Source: RGIG2041 sp045537695 (lineage in GTDB: Bacteria > Bacillota > Clostridia > UBA1381 > UMGS1253). From it: DNA of 42,380 nt. Made by a program: the position numbers and the translations under genes. Under the pieces are notes generated by a model, which saw only the letters and a program-made list of their open reading frames with translations, was not told the origin of the DNA and did no database searches. Of the stretch, positions 8,097 through 16,850 are shown in pieces (the first letter of the stretch is position 1; each line of letters begins with the position of its first letter). The stretch is taken from NCBI GenBank assembly GCA_045537695.1, contig JAZSQB010000076.1, positions 1-42,380 of the forward strand. Reading direction: 5' to 3'.

Positions 8097-9118
8097 TGCG
8101 TTACAAGAATTTATCGAAATGCCTATCGCTTCTGGCGATAGGCATCCTCATTATTTTGCTTGTATGTTATAATCTGCAAAAGGCAGAAACGTGCACGAAA
8201 AACGTGTTTGCCTTAAACACATATGCTTCGGTAACCGTTACCGGTAAAGATGCGGAGACTTTTGCAGAAGAAGCCATACAGACTATAACCGACGCCGAGA
8301 AGGTATTTAGCGCACACCATATGGACAGTGAACTGTATCAGCTCAATACAAAACATCAGACCGGCGTGCCCTTTCTGGTTTCAAAAGAGCTTTTTTCTGT
8401 GTTACAGAAGGCAATACAGCTTTGCGAAAACACAAACGGCAAATTTGACATTACTATAAAGCCGATTCTGGACATATGGAGCATTACCGAAAACCCGCGT
8501 GTGCCGGCAAAGGAAGAAATACATTCTGCACTGCCAATGGTGGACTATCGCAAAATAGAATTAAATGCAACGGAGCAAACTATAACTTTTTTAAAAGACG
8601 GTATGCAAATTGACTTAGGCGGCATTGCGAAAGGCTACATTGCCGACAGGCTTGCTACCCAATTAGCGCCTGCGCAAAGTGCTATCATTGACCTTGGTGG
8701 CAACGTCATTGTAACTGGTCAGCGCCGCGGTGGCTGGAAAATCGGCATACAGACGCCATTTGCGCAAGCAGGTATGCAAACCGCCATTATCAAAGTGCCT
8801 TCGGATAAAACAACAACAGTTGTAACCTCCGGTGCCTATGAGCGCAATTTCGAAAAAGATGGTATTTTATATCACCACATTATAGACCCATACACCGGTT
8901 ATCCGTATCAGGGCGAAATTGAAAGCGTTTCCGTAATTGGCACATCTTCTATGACGGCGGATGCATATGCTACGTATTTGTTTATGCTTTTGCCGGAAGA
9001 AGCAATCCGCATTGCAAAAAAAGAAGGCTTTGACATTTTGATACAAACCAAAGACAAAGTCATCTACACAACACTGACGGATTTTGATATTACAGATCAA
9101 ACTTATAAGATAAAATAA
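8096..9118 (+). CDS. apbE: ApbE family FAD:protein FMN transferase
   Basis: Attaches FMN covalently to Thr/Ser of partner flavoproteins, usually outside the membrane (RnfG/D- and NqrC-type subunits, extracellular reductases). 340 aa. A hydrophobic N-terminal segment (LSLLAIGILIILLVC) works as a signal or anchor; the LLVC site is a poor lipobox, so lipidation is uncertain. ApbE motifs are clear: FSAHHMDSELYQLN, DLGGIAKGYIADRLA, IDLGGNVIVTG, TSGAYERNF, HHIIDPYTGYP and TADAYATYLFML, the last carrying Mg-binding Asp/Thr. The start overlaps the upp stop (TAATG). No target flavoprotein is encoded in the window. Confidence 0.94.
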   Translation: MRYKNLSKCLSLLAIGILIILLVCYNLQKAETCTKNVFALNTYASVTVTGKDAETFAEEAIQTITDAEKVFSAHHMDSELYQLNTKHQTGVPFLVSKELFSVLQKAIQLCENTNGKFDITIKPILDIWSITENPRVPAKEEIHSALPMVDYRKIELNATEQTITFLKDGMQIDLGGIAKGYIADRLATQLAPAQSAIIDLGGNVIVTGQRRGGWKIGIQTPFAQAGMQTAIIKVPSDKTTTVVTSGAYERNFEKDGILYHHIIDPYTGYPYQGEIESVSVIGTSSMTADAYATYLFMLLPEEAIRIAKKEGFDILIQTKDKVIYTTLTDFDITDQTYKIK

Positions 9119-9187
9119 CGGACAGGTTTACAGAAGGCGTTTATGTTTATTACTACAATAATAAAAGAATATCTATGAAACGAAAAG

Positions 9188-9218
9188 GCATGCGTCCGGT
9201 AAAATACCGGACGCATGC
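9188..9218. terminator. Perfect 14-bp hairpin between convergent genes apbE and the FMN reductase gene
   Basis: GCATGCGTCCGGTA, three bases, and its exact complement. On the minus strand it is followed by CCTTTTCGTTT, so it may terminate the clpE-flavoprotein transcript. On the plus strand there is no T run. The rest of the 218-base gap shows nothing else clear. Confidence 0.55.
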
Positions 9219-9336
9219 ACAAGCAAGCGCATATTTTATTTTTGTCTATACTTTGAGGTGCTATTCATTCATACTACCGCGCTGCAAAAGTTTCATTTTT
9301 TGAGTCACATTCCTTCAACGGAAACGAGCTTTTTGC

Positions 9337-9957
9337 TTATCTGATAAAATTGGTTTTTTTCGGTGTTTCATATGTTGGTGTATCAATGCCTGCGGCTTTG
9401 CCGGCTTCAATGCATTTGAGCATCCATACCATATTCTGCGCTAGGGTGCGCATGGTCTGCATACCTTCTGCATCCTGCTTGACTTCGTCCGGTGTGTTGC
9501 CGTGTACCATATTCCAATACTGTGAGGTTACAATCGGCATGGAGCGGATAGCAAAGTATTTGTTTAACTGGTCAAAGGTTGCGCTTGCACCGCCGCGTCT
9601 GCAGCTTGCAATTGCTGCTGCCGGTTTGTTTTGTACCGATGCTGCGCCGGCATAAAATGCACGGTCCATAAACGAAGTAATCGCACCGGATGCACCCGCG
9701 AAATGAACGGGGGAGCCGAAGATAAAGCCGTCTGCCTCCTTTGCTTTCTCCAAAAATGCATTTACAATGTCGGTCTGTACGCATTTGCCGAGCTTTTTGC
9801 AAGCACCGCAACCCATGCAGCCAACAACCGGTTTTGCCGCAATGTGCATTATTTCTGTATCAATACCGCTTTGATTTAAAACTGCAGTGATTTCGGTAAG
9901 TGCAGTATAGGTGCAGCCCTTTTCGTGCGGACTGCCGTTTATAAGCAATACTTTCAT
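9337..9957 (-). CDS. NADPH-dependent FMN reductase / iron-sulfur flavoprotein-like
   Basis: 206 aa with a flavodoxin-like fold. It starts MKVLLINGSPHEKGCT, the FMN-phosphate loop, followed by the cysteine cluster C47-x2-C50-x2-C53-x5-C59, the spacing seen in iron-sulfur flavoproteins (Isf). GSPVHFAGASGAITSFMDR is the second flavin-contact motif. It probably transfers electrons from ferredoxin or NAD(P)H to small acceptors. The substrate is unknown. Its ATG overlaps the TGA of clpE (ATGA), so it is likely co-translated with that chaperone, suggesting a stress or redox-related role. Confidence 0.85.
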   Translation of the reverse strand: MKVLLINGSPHEKGCTYTALTEITAVLNQSGIDTEIMHIAAKPVVGCMGCGACKKLGKCVQTDIVNAFLEKAKEADGFIFGSPVHFAGASGAITSFMDRAFYAGAASVQNKPAAAIASCRRGGASATFDQLNKYFAIRSMPIVTSQYWNMVHGNTPDEVKQDAEGMQTMRTLAQNMVWMLKCIEAGKAAGIDTPTYETPKKTNFIR

Positions 9958-12269
9958 ATTTCTAACCCCTTTTCCACCTTTAATTCATTCTCTTCCACGG
10001 TGACAAAAATGTTGTCACCGTCTTTTAATTCGCCACGGATATATAATGCGGCAAGGGCATCCTCGACGTAACGCGCAATCACGCGGCGGAGCGGGCGCGC
10101 GCCGTATTTCGGGTTGTAGCCCTTTTCACACAGCCAGGCCTTCGCTTCGTCTGTGACGGTCAACTTTAAGTTTTTGGTATTTAGCTCGCGCAGAAGCTCG
10201 GCAAGCTGCAAATCCACGATTTGCAAAAGCTCATCCTTCTTGAGCGGATAGAATACCACCGTATCGTCAATACGGTTTAAAAATTCCGGACGGAAGGTGT
10301 TTTTCAGCGCCGTCATCACTTTCGCTTCGACCGCTGTATCCTCATTGGATAAAAAGCCGATGGTGCCTTCTTTTAAGTTGCTGCCGGCGTTGGACGTCAT
10401 TACAATGATGGCATTTTCAAAGCATACGGTTTTGCCGTGGCTGTCTGTGATTCTGCCGTCATCCAAGATTTGCAGAAAGATATTGAATACTTCCGGGTCT
10501 GCTTTTTCGATTTCATCTAATAGAATTACGGAATACGGCTTTCTGCGGATTTTCTCCGTTAGCTGACCGGCATCGTCATAGCCGACGTATCCCGGCGGCG
10601 CGCCGATGAGCTTTGCCACGGAGTGACGCTCAGAGTATTCACTCATATCCAAACGGATGACCGCTTCTTCCGAGTCAAACATCGCTTCGGCGAGCGCTTT
10701 GACAAGCTCGGTTTTACCCACGCCGGTCGGGCCAACAAAGATAAAGGAAACCGGGCGCTTTTTCTTGGAAAGTCCTGCTCTGCCACGACGGATAGCACGG
10801 GAAATGCTCTCCACTGCCTTTTCCTGCCCGATAATGCGCTCGTGCAGACGGTTTTCAAGCTGCAGAAGCTTCTGCGCTTCTGCTTCCGTGATGCGCTGCA
10901 TCGGGATTTTTGTCCACGCCTCAATAACAGCGGCGATATCATCTTCCGTAATCGGTACGCTTTCGCATTTTGCGGATAGCGTTTCAATTTGCTCTTTTAA
11001 CTGGAACTCGCGCGCCTTTAATTCTGCCGCCTTCTGATAATCATCGATAGAGTCTGTCGAAACGGCGGATTCCTTTTCTTCCAATACCTTATCTAACTCG
11101 CCGCGCAGAATTTCAAGCTCTGCCAGGGCGGTGTTGTTTAAGTTCGCGCGTGCGCCGGCTTCGTCGATTAAGTCAATCGCTTTATCCGGCAGAAATCGCT
11201 CTGTGATATAGCGCTCCGCATTGCGTACGGCAAATTCGATAATGTCTCTGGAAATGGATACCTTGTGATACTGCTCATAGTAATCCTTGATACCGTAGAG
11301 AATTTCGATGCTGTCTGCAATCGAAGGCTCGTCGACGATTACAGTCTGGAAACGTCTTTCGAGTGCGCTGTCTTTTTCAATGTGCTTTCTGTATTCTGTC
11401 AGCGTGGTCGCGCCGAGCACCTGAATTTCACCGCGGGCGAGGGAGGGTTTTAAAATATTACCTGCGCTCATCGCACCGTCTGCGTCACCGGCACCGACAA
11501 TGTTGTGCAATTCGTCAATCACCAAAATGATGTTGCCGAGCTTTTTCGCTTCTTCAATCAATGCCTTTAAACGCGATTCAAACTGACCGCGAAATTGCGT
11601 ACCTGCCACGAGGGCGGTAAAGTCAATTAAATATACTTCTTTGTTGTACATCTTAACCGGCACTTTCTTTTCGTGGATGCGCAGTGCCAGACCTTCTGCG
11701 ATAGCAGTCTTGCCGACACCCGGCTCACCGAGCAATACCGGATTGTTTTTCGTGCGGCGGTTTAAAATCTGCACAACACGGTCGATTTCGGTTTCTCTGC
11801 CGATGACGCGGTCTACACCACCGGCTGCCGCTTTGGCGGTTAAATTCGTGCCGTACGTATCCAGCATTTTCTTCTTTTTCTGCTTGGGCGCGTCTTTGGT
11901 TTTTGTGCGCGCACCGCTGACTTTTGCTTCCTGTGCATCTGTATTATCTTCTTCTTTCTTGGAAGCTGCCTTTGGAAAATTGCCAAACATTTTTGCCAAC
12001 GCTGCCATTGGCGAGTCGCCGAGCGCTTCCATATCCATCTCCGGTAGGGCGCCTTCTTCCTCCATGCCCTCCATCATAATGTTTAATTCATCATTGAGCG
12101 CACTGATGTCCTCGTCATTAATACCCATTTGTTCTACCAATTTATTAATTGGTGCGATGCCCATTGCCTTTGCGCAGGCGAGACAGAGACCTTCATTGGT
12201 CTGCTTGTCGCCCTCTAACTTGGTAATGAAAATCACAGCCTGATTTTTATTGCATTTGCTACATAACAT
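9954..12269 (-). CDS. clpE: ClpE-type AAA+ ATPase, Clp protease regulatory subunit
   Basis: Unfolds damaged proteins and feeds them to ClpP. 771 aa. The N-terminus has a zinc finger (C3, C6, C29, C32) instead of the two Clp-N repeats of ClpC, which makes it ClpE. An acidic, Met-rich linker follows (about 55-95), then a Lys-rich stretch (about 120-135). AAA domain 1 has Walker A GEPGVGKTAI (181-190) and Walker B VIDELHNI. A short coiled middle domain lies near 385-430. AAA domain 2 has Walker A GPTGVGKTEL (513-522) and LLDEIEKA. The loop EGTIGFLSN carries the IGF tripeptide that docks on ClpP. No clear CtsR box is seen upstream. The stop overlaps the next gene by four bases. Confidence 0.93.
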   Translation of the reverse strand: MLCSKCNKNQAVIFITKLEGDKQTNEGLCLACAKAMGIAPINKLVEQMGINDEDISALNDELNIMMEGMEEEGALPEMDMEALGDSPMAALAKMFGNFPKAASKKEEDNTDAQEAKVSGARTKTKDAPKQKKKKMLDTYGTNLTAKAAAGGVDRVIGRETEIDRVVQILNRRTKNNPVLLGEPGVGKTAIAEGLALRIHEKKVPVKMYNKEVYLIDFTALVAGTQFRGQFESRLKALIEEAKKLGNIILVIDELHNIVGAGDADGAMSAGNILKPSLARGEIQVLGATTLTEYRKHIEKDSALERRFQTVIVDEPSIADSIEILYGIKDYYEQYHKVSISRDIIEFAVRNAERYITERFLPDKAIDLIDEAGARANLNNTALAELEILRGELDKVLEEKESAVSTDSIDDYQKAAELKAREFQLKEQIETLSAKCESVPITEDDIAAVIEAWTKIPMQRITEAEAQKLLQLENRLHERIIGQEKAVESISRAIRRGRAGLSKKKRPVSFIFVGPTGVGKTELVKALAEAMFDSEEAVIRLDMSEYSERHSVAKLIGAPPGYVGYDDAGQLTEKIRRKPYSVILLDEIEKADPEVFNIFLQILDDGRITDSHGKTVCFENAIIVMTSNAGSNLKEGTIGFLSNEDTAVEAKVMTALKNTFRPEFLNRIDDTVVFYPLKKDELLQIVDLQLAELLRELNTKNLKLTVTDEAKAWLCEKGYNPKYGARPLRRVIARYVEDALAALYIRGELKDGDNIFVTVEENELKVEKGLEI

Positions 12270-12292
12270 ATCTACTCACATCCTCGTCGAGT

Positions 12293-12321
12293 ATTGTACC
12301 ACAGGATTCGGCGTAAAACAA
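12293..12321 (-). promoter_or_regulatory. Putative clpE promoter
   Basis: Reading the minus strand: TTGTTT, 17 bases, TACAAT, about 23 bases before the clpE ATG. The -10 is good and the -35 moderate. It lies just after the end of the 47-aa gene. Confidence 0.5.
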
Positions 12322-12351
12322 CAATTTCGACAGAATATTCATAAAAAATTT

Positions 12352-12495
12352 TTACTTTTCTGAGTGTGGCTTGAAGTATTCATCGGCAAAAATCAAATCG
12401 TCAATGTCTTTGATTTCGCGTGTATTCGGCTTTGTGGTTTTCGTTTTCTTCTCATTTTTCGTTGTTGCGCTTTCTGTTTTCTTTTTGTCGTCCAT
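12352..12495 (-). CDS. Small, highly charged hypothetical protein (47 aa)
   Basis: A 47-codon frame with an excellent Shine-Dalgarno (CGGAGGTGAATAC then ATG). The first half is Lys/Thr-rich (MDDKKKTESATTKNEKKTK) and looks disordered. The second half, REIKDIDDLIFADEYFKP, is amphipathic and could be a short binding helix. No domain recognised. It sits between sigG and clpE on the same strand, so it might belong to the forespore or the stress unit. The strong ribosome site and the non-random composition argue that it is translated. Confidence 0.65.
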   Translation of the reverse strand: MDDKKKTESATTKNEKKTKTTKPNTREIKDIDDLIFADEYFKPHSEK

Positions 12496-12593
12496 GTATT
12501 CACCTCCGTAAAACTGTATTGTATAGTATATGCATATGCGGCAAAAAAAGAAGTCTTCAAAAGAAGACTTGGGTGCGCTTCGTGTTTTGGGGA

Positions 12594-13364
12594 TTACATA
12601 TATTTTTTCATATGCGCAATGGCGCTTTTTTCTAAACGGGATACTTGCGCCTGGCTGATGCCGATTTCGTCGGCGACCTCCATCTGGGTTTTCCCCTGGA
12701 AAAAGCGCAGGTTTAAAATAAACTTTTCTCTATCGCTCAAACGATGCATTGCTTCGCTTAAATCAATTTGGTCAAGCCACGCATCATCGCAATTTTTTTC
12801 GTCACGCACCTGGTCCATGACATACAGTGCATCGCCGCCGTCGTGATAGATAGGCTCAAATAGGGAAATGGGGTCTGTGATGGCATCGAGGGCAAGAACG
12901 ATATCCGCAGGGGCGCAGTCTATTGCCTTGGCAAGCTCCTCTACGGTTGGCTCTTTGCCTTGCTTGGCGGTCAGATGTTCTTTTGCTTGCAACGCTTTAT
13001 ATGCAATGTCACGCAGAGAGCGGCTGACGCGTATGGCATTGTTATCGCGCAGGTGTCGGCGCACCTCGCCGATAATCATGGGTACGGCATAGGTTGAAAA
13101 TTTAACCATATAATCCAAATTAAAATTATCAATTGCTTTGATTAAACCGATACAGCCAATTTGAAATAAATCATCCATATTCTCACCGCGATTGGAGAAA
13201 CGCTGAATGACGCTGAGTACCAAACGCAAATTGCCTTCAATAAATTCCTCGCGTGCGGCATTGTCGCCGGATTTAATTTTTTTTAAAAGCTCTAACTTTT
13301 TGTCTGCACTTAAATTCGGAAGCTTGGCTGTGTTTACACCGCAGATTTCAACTTTGTTAAACAT
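12594..13364 (-). CDS. sigG: Sporulation sigma factor SigG (forespore, late)
   Basis: Directs late forespore transcription. 256 aa. The N-terminus NKVEICGVNTAKLP is the SigG signature and includes the segment bound by SpoIIAB/CsfB-type antagonists in Bacillus. Region 2: NLRLVLSVIQRFSNRGENMDDLFQIGCIGL and KFSTYAVPMIIGEVRRHLRDN. Region 3: PISLFEPIYHDGGD. Region 4 has the helix-turn-helix KTQMEVADEIGISQAQVSRLEK. Preceded by an AGGTATCCC-type ribosome site and lying 71 bases behind sigE, the classical spoIIGA-sigE-sigG order. Confidence 0.95.
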   Translation of the reverse strand: MFNKVEICGVNTAKLPNLSADKKLELLKKIKSGDNAAREEFIEGNLRLVLSVIQRFSNRGENMDDLFQIGCIGLIKAIDNFNLDYMVKFSTYAVPMIIGEVRRHLRDNNAIRVSRSLRDIAYKALQAKEHLTAKQGKEPTVEELAKAIDCAPADIVLALDAITDPISLFEPIYHDGGDALYVMDQVRDEKNCDDAWLDQIDLSEAMHRLSDREKFILNLRFFQGKTQMEVADEIGISQAQVSRLEKSAIAHMKKYM

Positions 13365-13435
13365 TGGGATACCTCCAAAAGGAATATGTAATGCGGTGTA
13401 ATATGTATTTTGGACAAAGATTTGCCGGTTTATGC

Positions 13436-14173
13436 TTACGAGAGCTTTAAAATTTCTTTTTTTAGGCGTAGAATAATTTTCTTTTCCAGACGGGAGATGT
13501 AGGATTGGGAAATACCCAGTAAATCCGCCACTTCTTTCTGCGTGCGTTCTTCCGTGCCGTCCAGACCGAAGCGCATTGTCATAATCTGCTGTTCTCGTCG
13601 GCTGAGTTTGCCCATTGCGTAAAATAAAAGCTGTCGGTCGGTCTCTTCCTCTAAATTTTTGTGGATTACATCTGTCTCTGTGCCTAAAATATCGGACAAA
13701 AGCAGCTCATTTCCGTCCCAGTCCACATTGAGCGGCTCATCGATGGATATTTCCGTTTTTATATTGCTGGTTTTGCGCAAATGCATCAGAATTTCGTTTT
13801 CAATACAGCGGGAGGCGTAGGTCGCAAGCTTAATTTTTTTGGTCGGGTTAAAGGTGTTAATCGCTTTGATTAAGCCGATGCTGCCGATGGAAATCAAATC
13901 GTCAATGCATACGTTTGTGTTTTCAAATTTGCGCGCAATGTAAATGACCAAGCGGAGATTGCGTTCGATAAGCGTGTTTTTTACGCTTTCGCTTTTAGGG
14001 TCGTTGCGCAGCTTTTGTAATAAATCATTTTCTTCGGATGCACTTAGTGGCGGCGGCAAGGTTTCGGCAGAGCCGATGTAGTAAATTTCGCCGCAAAAGA
14101 GGGAGCGGAGCTTAAGCAGCAGCATCTGATATTTTTCTTCACATTGTGTGCGTAGCGTTTGTAGCATATTCAT
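13436..14173 (-). CDS. sigE: Pro-sigma-E sporulation factor (mother cell, early)
   Basis: Mother-cell sigma factor made as an inactive precursor and cleaved by SpoIIGA. The start is the ATG preceded by AAGGAGG with good spacing, giving 245 aa. The first 30 or so residues (MNMLQTLRTQCEEKYQ, then a hydrophobic LLLKLRSLFCGEIYYIG) are the membrane-associated pro-sequence. Region 2 follows: NLRLVIYIARKFENTNVCIDDL and KLATYASRCIENEILMHLR. Region 4: RTQKEVADLLGISQSYISRLEK. The start lies inside the last 35 bases of spoIIGA, in another frame, which couples the protease and its substrate. Confidence 0.95.
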   Translation of the reverse strand: MNMLQTLRTQCEEKYQMLLLKLRSLFCGEIYYIGSAETLPPPLSASEENDLLQKLRNDPKSESVKNTLIERNLRLVIYIARKFENTNVCIDDLISIGSIGLIKAINTFNPTKKIKLATYASRCIENEILMHLRKTSNIKTEISIDEPLNVDWDGNELLLSDILGTETDVIHKNLEEETDRQLLFYAMGKLSRREQQIMTMRFGLDGTEERTQKEVADLLGISQSYISRLEKKIILRLKKEILKLS

Positions 14174-14993
14174 AAAAGCCTCCTTGTATAAGTGCGGGAT
14201 GCAAAAGTGCCTGATATGTATTGTCAAAGCATAACTGCGCCTCTGTTAGCGCCAGAACACACGGCGGTGCAGGCTTTCCGTTCACGGTAATGCGCTCTGG
14301 GCGATACGCGGGCAGGGAACACACATCGCCGGACAATGTTTTGTAGGGGATGGAGAAGCTGTGGGTTGTGTTGTCGGGCTGAATATATTGCCGCTCTGCG
14401 ATAATCACCGGCAATTGTGTGATGCAGTCATAGAGTGCATTTCCGGTGTCCAGCAGCGCGCTGAGCGTAACCGTTTTTTCAAAAAGCGTAATCTGCAACG
14501 TATAGATGTGCTGCTTGCGCGTGGCATACAATGCAAGCAGTTTTTCGCCCGCAAAACATATACCATAGGCAAACAGCGCAGCACAGCATACGGTGAAAAA
14601 CGGCACGTGCCAGTAAAATATGCCGTTTTTTACAACTGCACCGGTTGCAAAACCAAGGTCTGTCATAAAAAAAAGCGCATAGGCACCGCCTGCGGCAAGC
14701 ATTTGCAGTGCGCCAAACAGAATCAGACAATGCGCAAATTGCTTGCACGAATGTAATCGAAAACTGCACAAAAGCAATAAGGGAAGAAGTGCAAGCTTTA
14801 AAAGCACACTTTGTAAAAACGTGAAGGACGGGAAAAATGCAAGTACGGCGTAGATGCTGCCGAGCAATGCGCCGGCAAGCTGCCGCCTAATATGGGAGTT
14901 GATTTTTCCAAGTCTTTTTGTACATAAAAGTAAAAACAGATTGAGGATGAAGTTCGTACAAAACAGTAAATCTGCATAGACAGTTATGTGCAT
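14139..14993 (-). CDS. spoIIGA: SpoIIGA, sigma-E processing aspartic protease
   Basis: Septal membrane protease that cleaves pro-sigma-E after a forespore signal. 284 aa. The N-terminal half holds about five membrane segments (from YADLLFCTNFILNLFLLL onward to the stretch near LFAYGICFAG). The C-terminal half carries the aspartate motif in LSALLDTGNALYD, equivalent to the DTG of retroviral-type proteases. Overlap with sigE by 35 bases is the expected operon arrangement. Upstream, TATAAT-like sequence is visible on the minus strand, but I could not pick out confident Spo0A boxes. Confidence 0.93.
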   Translation of the reverse strand: MHITVYADLLFCTNFILNLFLLLCTKRLGKINSHIRRQLAGALLGSIYAVLAFFPSFTFLQSVLLKLALLPLLLLCSFRLHSCKQFAHCLILFGALQMLAAGGAYALFFMTDLGFATGAVVKNGIFYWHVPFFTVCCAALFAYGICFAGEKLLALYATRKQHIYTLQITLFEKTVTLSALLDTGNALYDCITQLPVIIAERQYIQPDNTTHSFSIPYKTLSGDVCSLPAYRPERITVNGKPAPPCVLALTEAQLCFDNTYQALLHPALIQGGFYEYATNATHTM

Positions 14994-15134
14994 TTTTCGC
15001 CGCCCCTCAGCTTAAATGACGTATGTCATTATTATAAAACGCGGAGCCGCATAAATGTGTAGAAAAAAGCGGATGATTGCCGACTTTGGCTTGACAAGAA
15101 AAGCAGAAAAAAAACATTTATAGAAAAAAGACGC

Positions 15135-15168
15135 AAAAAATCCCCTGCCCGTTCACAGGGTAGGGGGA
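15135..15168 (-). terminator. Terminator after the LUD gene
   Basis: On the minus strand a GC-rich CCCCCTACCCTG / CGGGCAGGGG hairpin is followed by six Ts, 17 bases beyond the stop codon. Confidence 0.8.
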
Positions 15169-15184
15169 AGTAAAATGTCAAAAA

Positions 15185-15829
15185 TTAAAATCCAAGTTCT
15201 TCATCAATTAAAATGACCTTTATTCTGTCTTTGATGCGCTGGTGCGCACAAATCACGTAATCTGCGCAGATGCGGCAATCGGAATTGCAACCGTCGGCGA
15301 TGGTGCATTTTTCTTTTTCGGTGGCAATGCAGTGTCCAGCCTTGGCGCAGTAGGTGTCCAGTCCAAGGCGCTGCGCGTTTTTCGGCGCGGCGATGTTTTT
15401 TACGCGTAGATGTGCCGCTTCGATGTCTTTTACAATCTTGTTTTTGCCGACGAGCAGCACCACGGATTTTGGACCGAACAGAATCGGTGCCACGCGGTTG
15501 GCGTTCCCATCCACATTCAAAATCTCGCCGTTTTCGGTCACGGCGTTAGCGCTGGAGATATATACATCTGCGGTCAGTGCTTTGCACATTACATCGCGAA
15601 TGCCATTTGCATCCAACCCCGGAGCATAACGGTCAAGATAGATATAGTTTCCGTTTTTGAGCATATCGGGTACGCCGCATTGCGCCAGCGTGACAGAGCC
15701 GCCGATGGAAACGCTGCAGCCTTCCGGCAAAAGTGTTTTTAATATATCTGCAGCCTCCGCAGCCGTTTGCGCGGTGAAAACCTGCATATTATTGTTTTTT
15801 AGTGCTTTTTCTACAGTTGAAAAGTTCAT
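15185..15829 (-). CDS. LUD-domain protein (LutC/YkgG-like)
   Basis: 214 aa from the ATG that follows AAGGAGGGATAACC; an upstream in-frame ATG lacks a ribosome site. The LUD fold is shown by GCSVSIGGSVTLAQCGV, YISSANAVTENGEILNVDG and GPKSVVLLVGKNKIV, with the conserved NANR stretch. The C-terminus has six cysteines (CIATEKEKC, CNSDCRIC, C near VICAHQR), which could bind a metal or Fe-S cluster and is common in the stand-alone clostridial version. LutC takes part in lactate oxidation in Bacillus, but no lutA/lutB is here, so its substrate is unknown. Confidence 0.85.
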   Translation of the reverse strand: MNFSTVEKALKNNNMQVFTAQTAAEAADILKTLLPEGCSVSIGGSVTLAQCGVPDMLKNGNYIYLDRYAPGLDANGIRDVMCKALTADVYISSANAVTENGEILNVDGNANRVAPILFGPKSVVLLVGKNKIVKDIEAAHLRVKNIAAPKNAQRLGLDTYCAKAGHCIATEKEKCTIADGCNSDCRICADYVICAHQRIKDRIKVILIDEELGF

Positions 15830-15916
15830 GGTTATCCCTCCTTGGTAATAGTATACAAGAAAACGCACAGATTTACAATTCTTATTCTGCAGAAGTAGAA
15901 AAATGTTTGCGGATGC

Positions 15917-15946
15917 TTGACAGACGGACTGCTTAAGGTGTAAAAT
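15917..15946 (+). promoter_or_regulatory. Promoter of nfnAB
   Basis: TTGACA (15917-15922), 18 bases, TAAAAT (15941-15946). A second TATAAT at 15975-15980 with a poor -35 could give a shorter leader. Confidence 0.6.
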
Positions 15947-16004
15947 AACTTTATATTTTTACTATGGGATATTATATAATGTTCTGGGAAAAGGATGAAT
16001 GCAT

Positions 16005-16847
16005 ATGTTTTTGATTAAACGAAAGGAAAGCCTGAATCCGACGGTTTCTTTGATGGAAATCGAAGCGCCGCTCGTTGCTCGCAAGGCGCAGGCAGGACAG
16101 TTTATTATTTTACGTGTGGATGAGGAAGGGGAGCGTATTCCGCTGACTGTTTCCGATTACGATCGTGAAGCCGGTACGGTTACGATTATCTACCAGATTG
16201 TCGGCGCAACCACCAAAAAGCTCGACGCGAAAAAGCAGGGCGAGTATATTGCTGACTTTGTCGGTCCGCTGGGCGTCGCATCCCACACAGAGGGTCTTAA
16301 GAAGGTTGCCGTAATTGGCGGCGGCGTTGGCTGCGCGATTGCGTACCCGATTGCAAAGAAGCTCCACGCGCAGGGCGCAGAGGTGCACTCTATCGTCGGC
16401 TTCAGAAATCAGGATCTTGTGATTTTGAAGGAGAAGTTTGAAGCGGTCAGTGATGTGTTTAAGATTATGACGGACGACGGCTCTTGCGGTGAAAAGGGTC
16501 TTGTAACCGATGCACTGAAAGCACTCATTGACAGTGGCGAGCAGTACGATGAAGTTATCGCTATCGGTCCGCTGATTATGATGAAGTTTGTATGTAAGCT
16601 CACCAAAGAGTACGGCATCAAAACGGTTGTCAGCATGAACCCGATTATGATTGACGGTACGGGTATGTGCGGTGGTTGCCGTTTGACGGTCGGCGGTGAG
16701 ACTAAGTTTGCCTGCGTAGACGGTCCGGACTTTGACGGACACCTCGTAGATTTCGATGAAACGATGCGCAGAGCGGCAATGTATAAGGAATTTGAAAAAC
16801 ACAGTTATGAAGATACATGCAATCTTTTAAACAAGGAGGTAGAGTAA
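16005..16847 (+). CDS. nfnA: NfnA-like NAD-binding subunit of ferredoxin:NADP+ oxidoreductase
   Basis: Small subunit (280 aa) of the transhydrogenase-type flavoenzyme that couples NADH and reduced ferredoxin to NADPH. N-terminal FAD-binding barrel contains ERIPLTVSDYD. The nucleotide-binding domain has VAVIGGGVGCAIAYPIAK. Near the end, GTGMCGGCRLTVGGETKFACVDGP contains the CxxC...C motif of a [2Fe-2S] cluster, as in the sulfide dehydrogenase/dihydroorotate dehydrogenase electron-transfer family. Two ATGs lie close together; the second (16005) has better spacing from AAAGGATGA. Three bases separate its stop from nfnB. Confidence 0.9.
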   Translation: MFLIKRKESLNPTVSLMEIEAPLVARKAQAGQFIILRVDEEGERIPLTVSDYDREAGTVTIIYQIVGATTKKLDAKKQGEYIADFVGPLGVASHTEGLKKVAVIGGGVGCAIAYPIAKKLHAQGAEVHSIVGFRNQDLVILKEKFEAVSDVFKIMTDDGSCGEKGLVTDALKALIDSGEQYDEVIAIGPLIMMKFVCKLTKEYGIKTVVSMNPIMIDGTGMCGGCRLTVGGETKFACVDGPDFDGHLVDFDETMRRAAMYKEFEKHSYEDTCNLLNKEVE

Positions 16848-16850
16848 GCC

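Noticed and set aside
12270..12360. CtsR heat-shock operator before clpE
   Set aside because: Looked for the tandem heptads expected at clp genes and found none.
15017..15030. ATGAC-GTAT-GTCAT palindrome before spoIIGA
   Set aside because: Looks like an operator, but arms of only five bases and no link to a known regulator; Spo0A boxes could not be identified with confidence either.
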